DNA of 64,000 bases. Source: Eremophila alpestris peregrina. Lineage: Eukaryota; Chordata; Aves; Passeriformes; Alaudidae. The notes under the pieces were generated by a model, which did not search any database, was not told where the DNA came from, and was given only the letters and a program-made list of their open reading frames with translations. Below, piece by piece: positions 41,101 to 53,100 of the stretch. The stretch spans positions 2,545,344 through 2,609,343 of the forward strand of contig WMCF01000033.1 in NCBI GenBank assembly GCA_009792885.1. Reading direction: 5' to 3'. Position numbers and translations under genes: made by a program. Positions within the stretch are counted from its first letter, which is position 1, and every line of letters begins with the position of its first letter.

Positions 41101-44100
41101 TAACATGTAGGAAAAATACAGTCTTCTTCCATTCAACAGCATTTTGGTAAAACTGTTTTTCCATCTTGATAATCAGGTGATTGTCTTTTCTTTAGTGTGC
41201 AATGTACTACAAATGCTTGGAGTACAATAATAACTTGCCCACAAACTTCTGTGATCTTTTTGAACTTAACTAAATAGTTCTCTTGTATTTTATACAGGTG
41301 GATGTATATGTTTGTAGTCTCTCTGATGCCACGAATTACTTAGCATGAAGAGTTGTCTTTGTTAGAGAGCTTGTGTTCCAGAGCCAGTGAACCCTGGTCT
41401 TCCATTCTTGGATATATTTTTACAGAAATGATATAATTTCCTTTGTAAGGGTTTGCTGTAATCACATTGTACCCCAAAAGGACATGGTTTTTCAGGCAGC
41501 AAGTCATAGCTTTGTCCCTTCTGAAAATGACATCTTTCATTTGTAGGAGATGTGTTTTGCTTCTGCCTCCTGTTTTGCAGTGACTCCTAATATTCAAATG
41601 ACATTTTTTTTCCTCATTTAAAATAACGTCACTGCAGTTAGAGGAGTTCTTGAAAACAGTGGCAGATTTCCCGGTGCTGAAAACCTTCTCAGCTCTAGAT
41701 TTGAGGTAAGAAAGAGAAGTGAAGACGAAGTTAGTTGTGAGAGTTTAGACTTCAGTTGGAAACAGGTTGAGTATGTTCCATACATGTGCTAATTTCTATG
41801 TGTTTACATGATAAGAGAATTTCTGACTGCTTAATATATAATTTTGTCTCTGACTAATCCATTTCAGCCTTTTAAGCCATGCAAGTATAGGAATCCAGAA
41901 AGGCAGTGGGACTACATTTATGCAGTATCTTGTGCGTTATCAGTTTTCTGTCATAGTCTGGACTATTGCACCTTTAGTGTCCTCTGCTGAGGGCTTTGTT
42001 AATGCAGAACCTGAGAGAAGTTAGTCCAGAAAAATAAATTTAGTTTTTCCACCACAGAGAGGTATTAACTCTCTGTAAAACCTGATTTTTTAACATAAAA
42101 TTTGAAAATTCATATAGCACTACAAGTGATTTCTTAGTTAAATTTTGCTTAAGGTCTGGTTCAGGGTGTTTGGTTCAGGGTGCTGGGAATAAAACAAAAT
42201 ATTCCATGCTTCCAACAGTGAGATATAAATTGTTGATTTGTCTGAAAATATGCTTTCATTCAGTGTGTTTTCACTGAGGATGAGCTCTCCAGGGAGAGCT
42301 TGTCATTTCATACTTCCAAAATATTTTTACTTAGATTCCTTCTGCCTGTCTTTGGTTCCCATGCTTCTCTCCTGGACCCTTGGCATCTGGCAGCATCTAA
42401 AGACAATCCCCACACATCCAGGTAGAGGGGAATTCAGAAGAGATCCCATTTTTAATTTCTGTAGTGTAGCAGCAGTTCAGGGGATCCCTCTGTTTGTTCT
42501 GCCAGCTGTCTGAGTTTGATGTTCCCTTTTCCATTAAACAGTTGGTGAGCAAGAAAGTGGAAAGGAAGTTTCCAAGTGACTCAGCAGTTGGAAGTGTTAA
42601 CGGCTCCCTTGGCAAGGAGTTGTTTCAGTTGTTCAGTGTGGTCCTCTAGAGCTGCTTTTGGTACACTTCAGAGAGCTTTATATCCAGTAGACAATAAACA
42701 TAATTAGTAAAATTGTGTGCAGTGTCATATGTGATCCTGGTTAATGCTGTCCTTCCACCAATGTTAAGATTGGTTATACTCACTGTGCAAATAAATCCAT
42801 GCACAGAAATCAAAGCACAGCTCCTGTGAAAAGAACTTGCAGAGTTTTCTGTCTAATGCATGAGGGCTACAGTAGATGTTCAGTAAATGTAAGAGAATTC
42901 GAGTTATAATTGAAGGCATGTGGGTAATGTAACATGTTAATCTTCATTTTACTAAATCTCTCCTTCTCTGAGGAAGTCTAGAGCAACGCTGTGCCTATTC
43001 ACAATTTAGGTAGGAATTGCAGCTTTCTGTGGTACACATGGCCCCACTAGGACTGAGGATGCCTTGGCTTTAAGACATTTCGTGCCTTCATAAATAAAAT
43101 AATGTTGTTTACTGTGTGAAGAGAAGAAAGGCAGATTGTACTGTTGTCTCAGCTGAGACATGCTGCAACTTAGGTTGAATGTCAGGCAGAAAAGTCAGGT
43201 GGCAGGAAGGTTTGTTTGTAGCACCAAATCCTGGCTGCAGTTCATGTTCTGAGCAGGATGCCCTGTGATCTGGTTGTGTTCCAGGTACAGAACCTGTGGG
43301 GGAAGTGGGGGGTGTGTGTGAGTATTGTGGCACAGCAGCTGTTGATAGACACACAGGCTGAGCTCTTTGGACTGTACAGCTGCCACTGAAGAAAACGCCA
43401 AACTAATATTTGTAGTAGTGTCTGAATAAAATGATCTTTTATATTTGAACTGCTAGAACAATTCCATGACACACTATAATTGTCCCTGTGAGTGATTTTT
43501 TCCCTCAGGTTGCAATAGAGTATTTAATATATTTAATTTGCTTTTGTGAGGAAAATGAGTGAATTAAATATCTAGAAGAGATTTTGCAGTTGAATATCAA
43601 GCCAGAATTTTTTGCCAGTACATTTAACTGGTTTAGAATACTCTGTGTTCATCATAATAACCCTAAAATTACATTTTTGGATTCAAAACTTGGAACAAAT
43701 AGGACTCCAGTTTTAGGGCTAGAAGCCAAATACTTTAAGGCATTTTCTCTTTTACAGTGCTGCAGCAAAATTTTCTCAGTGAAATCTGGAAGGGGGATAA
43801 ATGGTTTGTATTTCAGGTGAAATAAATTTTAAGTGGAGTAGATGGTTGTAGCTGGCCATGAAGTCCTAAATGTCAGATATAGAATTCATACAATTTTTAA
43901 AAGAAGTTGGATGAAGATGATAATTGATATAATTCTAAATTGTAATTTTGTATTGTGTTCACTTTCATTTTACGCTTCTTTTTAAGTAAACCCAACAAAA
44001 ACATGAATATGAATAAACACTACAAACAATCTTTTCCTGTATTTTCAAAGGCTGATAATGCTTTGAAATATTTTACTGACTGCTTTGAAATATTTTACTG

Positions 44101-47100
44101 AATTTCCTGGGAGATCATTTAACACCCTATTTTACAATAAACGCCTTTACTTCCATTTGGAAAAGCTTTTGTTTGAAGGGGCTACTACTGGAATTACATT
44201 TGTCAAATCAATTCTTTTGAGTTTATGGTCTTGCAGTCCTAAATGGCCATTCCAAAAGCAGTCTGGGGAAGCTCCTGTCATTTTCAGAACATCAAAATTG
44301 TCTCCTCTTCCAGAACAGGACTGGCTTTTGCTTTTTGCAAGCTATGAGGCTGCCACTTACCACCTCACTGCTCCAGAGTCAGACACAGGCAGGGACTCCA
44401 TGGGTTGTTTGAGATTTGGCTTCTTCTCCTCTCCTGTTGCCAAAACACTAAATTACATGTAGTTAATACTTTACAACTCTGTGATGCTTTACTATGATAG
44501 TAATGTGTTGATGATCACAAAAGCTTTTGAGCTATTACTCAGTAACCTTCAATCCCTCTACCTCAATAAAAATGATGCTCTAAGCAGTATCCACAATCAC
44601 TTTCTGGCAAAAATATTCCCTGTGTTATTGTCTTTTAATGATGAGGATGGATGTTCTGTTGACTGTCCTCTTTCTTGTAATGTTGACTGTAGAAAATAGG
44701 ACATCCTGGGTTCCTTTCATTTTTCTCTGGACTGTGATATTTGATAACTTCTTGCAGAAAAGGCTTCCGGAGACTGTGGCAGCCTGGGCTCTTAAAAAAT
44801 ATATTGCTATTTTGCAGTTACTGTGAAGAGGAATGAAAGCCATACTCCCTTTTTTTAGGGAAAAAGTTGTCCATGAGAGGCTGACTTTTGAAATACTGAG
44901 ATTTGGAACCCTCAGAATGGACCTTGGAAAATAACTTCAATTTTCAAAAAAAATGAAAAAGTATATAATGAAATTGATGGATCCACCATTCCTTACAATG
45001 TGAAGAATTAAGGTCTGAATCAGCAGACACATAGACCATGATGTACAAGAAAGACAGTTTGCCAACTGTTCTTCCAGTGTCCTAGCTGTTATTTCTCAAA
45101 TTCCCACTCCATCTGCTATTGGATTTATGATGGACTTATAAAACAAAGAGCAGTGTAACTATTATTAGTGATACTGCTTGTTCATACAAATCAGGAACTT
45201 TGGACTGAAATATGAGATAGTGCCTGCCTAAAAGGAAACCTCAAATAAAACACAGAATTCCAGTGTCACATGAGGACATTAGACATTCTTTTTGTTGTTC
45301 CTTTCAAAATGTCTTAGTTTTCTCTGACATAAGCTCAACAGCTATGTGAGATCTTCTGTTGCAATTTCATTCTAAATCAAATTTTAATTTCTTACTGTGA
45401 AATTGCTTTCAAGAGTTATAATTGCATGATTCTGCATTTCCCATAATAATCTACTTCAGTTTACATGGTGGATACAATATAGTTAGTCTTAATTATTGCT
45501 AGCTGATAAAATGATGTTCTAAAATAATGATTCCTTAAACTAATCATGACACTATTGAAGTTTAAAATACATTATTTTATAAACTCTAGTATATCAGTAA
45601 GTAGTCATGAGAGTAGAGACATTTTGATTTTTTGCTTCATGAATAATTAATGTGTTTCCAACACAAGATCAGTCTTTTTGTTCATCTCCTCTTTATTATT
45701 TTTAAATTATTTGAAGATTGCACAGTTTATTTCTTATATTTTTAGAATTTAGGTTATGGAAACTTCCTAAGCTGTAACATTCTGAATTTGCCACTGAAGC
45801 CAAGTAGCTCAGAGCTTCAATTCTAATGAGGTCAGTGAGCATGGCAGATATTTATTAATGCCCTCTGTGAATTAGGCCATGCTTTCAGGTGATATTTTCA
45901 ACAACCTAATTATATCTGGGTTTGATATTCCAATTTACTAACTGTTACTGAGTCCTTTAATGGATAGCATACAGACAAACTGCTGCTTCTGACAGAACCA
46001 CTGACAGCAACCAGCCTGGTAGCTCAGACATCCATGCAAGCAGGATAACTGACCAGTAAAGGGCAAGGAAAAGAGGGGAGAAAAACTAATAAAAGAAATG
46101 AAGAGAAAGTTACTTATACAAGAAAAAATGCCAGGATGCCTCACCATGGTGTTTTCTACTGTTCTAAAGCAAGCATTTTTCTGTATCAGGTCTCACCATC
46201 TTCAGTCTTCAGGTTAGTGCTTTTTATATTGCTTACACAGTCTGAGCTATTCCCAGTAAATATGACTGTGCTGTGCTACTCTTTCTGATTAGAAAAAAAA
46301 TCTGTAATAGATAAAAGTCTATTTTAGAGTGGGGTTTTTAATTTTTAGAGTGGGGTTTTTAATTTTTTAGCTTATTTGAAAAGCTAATGCTGAGCAATTC
46401 AATGTTTCAAATTCTGGGAATTTTTCAGTGTTCATCAGAAGATAGTTTAAAAGGCAAACTTTTATACAAGAATGGGTTCCATGTGACTAATATCTCAATG
46501 CCAAAAGAACAACATTTTTCAGTTTGAGGTTGTTAAGGTTAAAGCTTGACATTTTTCAAACAGAGAGTCCAGCTTTGTATTGAAGTATATTTAATTTTGA
46601 AGAGCCACATAAACTGTAATAATGATGGAAAATTACAGATATTTGATAAGATTGGAAAAAAAAAAGAGTTTCTTTATGCAGTTTTTTTTGCATGAACCTT
46701 TGAGATTTTTATAAAATTTTCCTTCCGTTTGGGAATATTTCTTTTTGCATGAACCTTTGGGATTTTCTTAAATTTTCCTCCATTCTTGGCAATCAGTTCT
46801 GCGCTGCAAAATTATTACTGAGATTTTCCTAATGCTGTATCTGTCTAACATTCCTCTACTCTTCTGTTTGTTTTCTCTGCTTCTGTCACTGTTTTTTGAC
46901 TGTATTCTTTAGAGATCATGATCTTGCTCAGTACCATGGGGCTGCTGCAGAGTTCTGCACCTCATAGCAACCTTCTGGGCAATCCTTGCACACTCCTTAA
47001 AGTCTTTTAAGTTCTCTCATATCTGTTTTCACTGTCAAGTGAACAGCTCTTGCTGGCTGCATTAGGCTTAATAGTCTCTAAACTTCCACTATGACTTTTT

Positions 47101-50100
47101 CCAAGTATTGTGGAGACCTAGGAGCCAGTAGTTTGCAAGCAGCTGAGCTGCCAGATGTGAGCACATGGGGGCTTTGTTGGATGCTGGATGCTGGGACATC
47201 TGGAGGGAAGCATCTGTGAGAGGCTCAGCTCTTTTCTGGTTTGAATTCAGAGGCAGCTTGCACAAAACAAAACAGAGGTGCTTAGGGGGACATAGCTTGC
47301 AACAACTGAGCTGATCTAGCTGTTGCTTTCTGCTGTCTGTGGCCTTGGGTACTTGGTCCTGCCTCTGTCCTTGCACTGTATTTGGCCTGATCCCTGGCTG
47401 AGCTCACCAAGCCTGCAGAAGAACAACCTGGCTGGGAGGAAGGAAGAGGTAGTTCAGGCACAGTGATCTGTCCACATGGACAGCTCATGGGGTGACCTGA
47501 ATCCCCAGAAATGTCCTGTAGACCTACATCTCCCCAAGTGTTGCAGAACTCTATGTCTTCTGTAGCCTGGATTTGTAAGGGAAGAGCAAAAGAAAGAAGG
47601 AACTAAAAACTATAGGGAAGGATTTGTAAAGAAATTCTGTGAAGCCTGTAGCAACCTCTGGAAAATGCAGCAGTAGCAAGGCACAAAAAGGGGAGGGACT
47701 TCCACATATGGGGATCAGCATGATTCCCATAAGGAGCTTTATCTGTGTTGGGTGAGCTCATTGTAATGGCAGTAACACAGAGATGTATGGTGATGCTGTA
47801 TTCTGACTCTTTCGTGCTGCTCAGAAAGCCTACAGCTTTTTACCTAATGTATTGCAGACACTAGAATTAAGCAGATAGTAATCCATGAAATAAATCTTTA
47901 TTTTACTTTGTATTCTATCATGTTATGTTTACAGAATGCTGCAATATTCTTTGTGAGTTGTCTGAACTCTTAGGAGTGAAACTGTATTGAGGTATTATTA
48001 GAATAGGAAGGATCCCATTAGTACATGTGGTTCAGTAATTGGCATGTGTTGCAGTAAATGGCAAAGTGCAGTAAATTACCACTGAGTTTTACCATGGATT
48101 ATCAAGGTTCTGCTGCACAGAAGAATGAGAGTTCAAGTATGGTATTGATAAAATGCATCTCAGAAAAACTTCTAACTGATTTTTATTTTTAGCATAACAT
48201 TTCTTTTTAAGCTTATAGTTATAAAACATTCTCTTAAGTATTCTTTTCCTGTTTCCACAATTTGACCTTTTTCTTTCCCAGTTGTTCTCAACGCACATCC
48301 TGATCAGTTCATCCTCTGCAGACCCCATTTTCTGCAGCAGTGAGTTGATACTCACCATCATTCTTTCAGCTGCTTCTTTTTCTTGGAGGCTTCCTCTCTG
48401 TCTTATATAATGTTCATTCATTTTTCTTGCTCTTTTCTCTGGGGAAGCTTGTAAAGATACAGTAAGAGATACATGATAAATTTCTTCAAGAAGATAATTT
48501 AAAATGATATATCTGGCTTGCTTGGTAAGTGGGATGAGAAAAAAAAAATAAGTTTTGATAAATCAGAACACATCTGGTAAAGAAAAAAACATCCACCTGT
48601 ACTTCTGAGAGCAGTGGTCAGCCCTCAGCTCCATCACCAATAAATCTGGTTTCAGTTAAATGAATTTCATGTTCCACCACTGTATTTTACTGTTCCCTTA
48701 GGTTAGCTAAAACCATTACTTTTGCTGCTGCTGCAATCAATGATGTTGTAGAACTTTATACTTCAGACTGAGCCAAAAGATTGCAGTTAACTATGTGTGA
48801 TGATGATGAAAAAAAGACAAACTCTTTCTCTGCATCATTTAATCTCACCTTGAATTATCTGTATGTCACCAGAAACACAGCTCAGACATTGTCTCTTCAT
48901 TATTCTGCTTATTTATATGATTCCCAGATAGTCTTCCAAACAGACAATCCTCTGGAAGTTTCTTCAGTATTTTTTGTTAGACATTGTTAGAAAATAATGA
49001 TAGTTTTTGAAGTTTTTGCAGAATACTACAGTATTCTTTTAATGGAAAAAAACCCCAGCCCACATGGAATTATTCAATCAAGTGTCTTCAACACTAGTAG
49101 GTGCTGATATTTATGCTCACATATATGATAATTATCTTTTATTCATTCATTTCATAAATGACTAGAAGTTAATTAGCAAAGCTAATCATTCCTTTTGCTT
49201 CTATAAAATCATTTTTTAATATTACAATTTCTATCACTTCCCAAAACTTCTCATGCTTTATTTTTGTGGATTTATGTTTTCCGTCTTTGCAAGTAAAGTA
49301 GCAAACAGCTTTGTTGAGACAGTTTGACAGAATTCTTTCAGCTTGTGAGAGACTGATTGCTAAAGAGGAAAGCACATTTCAGACTTGCAGCTGCCACTTT
49401 TCACAGAGGCAAGAGCTGTAGGTTATCCTTTATCCTCCCCAAAATAAGGCAGTTGACTTGGAGGTTACAATGAGGCTGACCATCAGCTGGCTTGCTGCCT
49501 TGTCCTGGCAAGGCATTATTGATAGGAAATGAGAAAGATCTTTTTTAGGGGGAAGAATCAAGAAAAAAAGGTTCCTACCAGCCTCTGCTTCTCTTGGGAA
49601 GAAGAAAGGGACTCTCAGGGTGTCTGACCCTGGCAGGGACCAGGGAAGAGCTGCCTGCCCAGAGCTGCTGCAGGCAGGCTGGCTGCTGCCTGGCCAGTGG
49701 CCAGTTTTGGCTGAAGGTACTCCTCCTGCTAAGTTAAAAAGTTCAAGCTGTGCTTAGTTTTCAACCCACAGAAGTAATTTTCTGCTGGTGTGAGGAGGTG
49801 AGACTCTGCTGGCTTTGGCAAAGCAGCCTACATTCATGCTGGTGGTGAATTAGACAAAATGTATTCATTCCAGCTTGATCGCAGAACCTTTGATTAAATT
49901 ATGTTTTTCTCTATTTTCTCATGAAGGGCCACATCTGCTCGTGTGGAAATAGCTTGTTACAACATTGAAACATAAATTATTTGATGAACTACTTAGGACT
50001 ATTCACTTAATGCGTGATAATCCTGTGAACATGTTAATGAGCAGCAATTCTCTGATGATTGAACTGCTTTAAAATTTCTTTCTACTTATATGTCATTAGA

Positions 50101-53100
50101 ATGAACTTGGCCCTTCTAAAACATCCATTATTCATCATGTTCCAATGTTGCATCTGACTCTATATCACTTTAATTTCCCTCATTTAACAAAACAGTCTAT
50201 TCATTACAATAGTTTGAAGCATGTTTTCTAAATCAGAAAGACCCTAGTTAATATATAGTGTTAGTTATCTTTACAAGTAATAGTAGACCAAAGGGTAGCA
50301 TCCCAAATTTCAATTACACACTGAGTGCATTTGAATATGCTCACTAAAACTAAATGAAAGTTTCAAGAGGAACCTTTGTGCAAATCAATTATTTTGTTTG
50401 CTGGAGAAGCAGGATGGGTAAAACAACTTGCTGAAAGCACAAGGTTGATTTTTCTTTCTGAAATAGTTGAGCAAAATTTTTCTCAGTAATCTCTTTTTCC
50501 ACATGCATTTCTTGTCTTGACCACTCAAGAAGCAGAGAATTATGGAGTAATACTAGTGCAAATATGAATACTAATCATGAATGTATATTTTTAGTATTTT
50601 TCCTATATATATTTTTTTTTTCATTTTAGAAGTCCTGGATGCTTTCCAGGACTTTCACACATTGTGAGCCCCATTAAATCTTACATTAGATTTGCTTCTT
50701 TTTGAATCTATGTGTGATGGCTGCTGCAGAAGTGGTCCTTACTTCCCAACAAGCTCAAGAGATCTATCCCAGGAAGGGCTGGACTGCTGAATGACTCCAT
50801 GTTTGACGATTTTTTAATCATATGCTGCATAAACTCCATCTCCTTTAACCAAAAGACAGCTTTTGGAAGAGGAGACAGATAGACTAAATAGACCACTTGA
50901 AAAGTATCATCTGAAATGTTTTTCCATGTAGCTAAATGAATTCCCCATTGAGCTAGTAAAATTCTGGTAAATACAGTGGAGACGGGCTAATAACCTCCAT
51001 AGCAGCCAGAAATCTTTATTCTCTGAGAGCCTGAGTCTTGTAAAATATGCACAAATGTGTGGTGACTAAACTTTAATACTTTTATTTTGAAAACCACTTC
51101 AGTATTTTAAATTTTGCTTTTAAAATACTTTTTGGCCTTGCTAGGAAAAGAGTCACTTATGGGGCTTATTTCTCGCAGTTTTTTGATCAACCCCAATTTT
51201 AACACATTCTATTTCAGTCTGTTGCCAAAGTAAGATGTTTGGGCAGATGTGGAAGTTCATGAATGTTTTTCTAGTAAGCAGTGGAGTTAGGGATCCCTGT
51301 TGGTTGTATTCATGCTTTCAGCAGCTCTTGGGACAATAGAAGTTAAGATATTACTGATTAGCATACAGAATTGTTAAAATGTGAATAAAATTTGTATTAA
51401 AGAAATGGAACAGTTATGTGGTGAGAGGAAAATACTGAGTAAGTTTGACTTCAAAATATGTAAGTAGCATTGATCTCTGTGTTGGACCAAGAATGTTGAT
51501 GGAATCAGAATGAGAAGCTTGACTGTGGGCTCACTTTTTTAGAATTTCTGCCTCTTCCTGTGAATCACAATCTTTCTTTGTTCACAGCCCAATAAATAAG
51601 AGTTAGTTTGCAATGAGTTAAGAATTATTTACAGTTAATTTCTAATGAACCATTTCAAAACTGTAGTAGCTTTTTTTTCATCATTCATTCCTTAAAGATG
51701 GCAGTTTTGAGGACACGTATTTAATGGTTCAGTTATGTCAGTATCAAAATTGAGTTAGTGGTATCTTAAGCTTTTTTAAACCTTTTAATGATTAAACTTC
51801 TAATGGTACATTAAACTTTTCCTACCAGCTAACCATGAGAGTGTTTGTGGATATATTGCTATAGCTTTGGCTACATTTATGTGTAAATCAAACTTTTAAA
51901 AGCCTTATGTTATTTATGGAAATAATTCTGAGCTGTTTTGTATGGTGGAATTGTTAACAGTGCAAATAGTCTCCAGTTTATAGAAAATGTTAGATAAGGG
52001 CTGTTCTAAAATATTAATTATTGTGTGTATTTTTCAAATGCAGCCCCTGTTCTCCCTGGGGCATATCAGCAAAGCCAGACTCAAGGATATGGATACATGC
52101 ACCAGACCAGTATGTCATCCATGAGGTCCATGCATTCACAGCCTCATTCAGCAAGTCTGGTGAGTATTGAATTTAAAGGAGAATTTTGTTTGGTAAGCAC
52201 TGTCATCAGCTATTGTGAAATCTCTTAAATATGACTGAATTGAACCCCTAGAATTCTATAGCTGACTTATTTGACTGTCTTTATCTTAAATGTAACTGGT
52301 AGTCCTCATGTATTAAAAAGCTTTAAGTGACTGTGGGCAGTGGTAAGAACTTCTACATCAGAATACATTCAACAAAAAGGTATGATGTTGAGAGAGCAGA
52401 CAACAGAATTCTTTACCTATATAAAACAAATAGGAGATGCTTGGGGAGTGTTTCACAGGCTGAATTTTGATGTTATGCTCTGTGATGAGTTCATGCTTCT
52501 AGCACTGGGTGAAAAACCAGTGATCTGTTAAGATTATCTTGTTGGTTTAAATTAGTTTCAATTTTTTTGACTTGCTGATTTTGTGCTAGCAAGCTTTGTG
52601 CCTACCTGTATTACTTCTGCTTGTATAGAACTAGCTCAGACTCTGGATTGCTGTGCCCTTTCTAGTTCCACACAACAGTTGTGCACCAACTTGTGTATGA
52701 CCCAAACTGAGTTACACTGGTGGGCAACTGAGAAGAAGCTTTATCATGAAACCATGGCCCCCTCATGAAGTTCTTAACTGTGTTGGATGGGAATGTAAAG
52801 CTGGAGTGAATATTTCATTTTCAAAGTAACTTGTCATGGAAGGAGAGCTGAATGGTATTTGGCTGGGATTTTTAGGAAATTGAGCTTCTTTTTTTAAAAC
52901 TCACTGTATAAAATATTCAGTTTTAATGGTCATCATATTTTTAAAATCATATTGCTGCCTGGAGATTTCCTAGTTCAGATCCAGCCACCTTTTACCTTAA
53001 AAATATTGTCATTTTGAATTTTAAACTATTGTGAATAGATGTATATTTATTACCTCTGTCACCTTTTTTAGAGATGAATAAATATTTAATTATGAACCAA

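Larger units (their letters stand above)
36952..52043 (+). other. NEBL: NEBL intron 18 of window, 15.1 kb
   Basis: This is the largest intron in the window and separates the two halves of the linker. It holds three local tandem duplications (44059-44100, 46322-46363, 46685-46797), a hairpin at 38001-38028, a GC-richer block at about 38450-38900 that may be an unrecognised LTR, and minus-strand coding-like segments at 48089-48438, 49169-49359 and 50743-50910 (listed separately). I found no additional nebulette exon. Most of the interval is AT-rich unique sequence. Confidence 0.7.
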
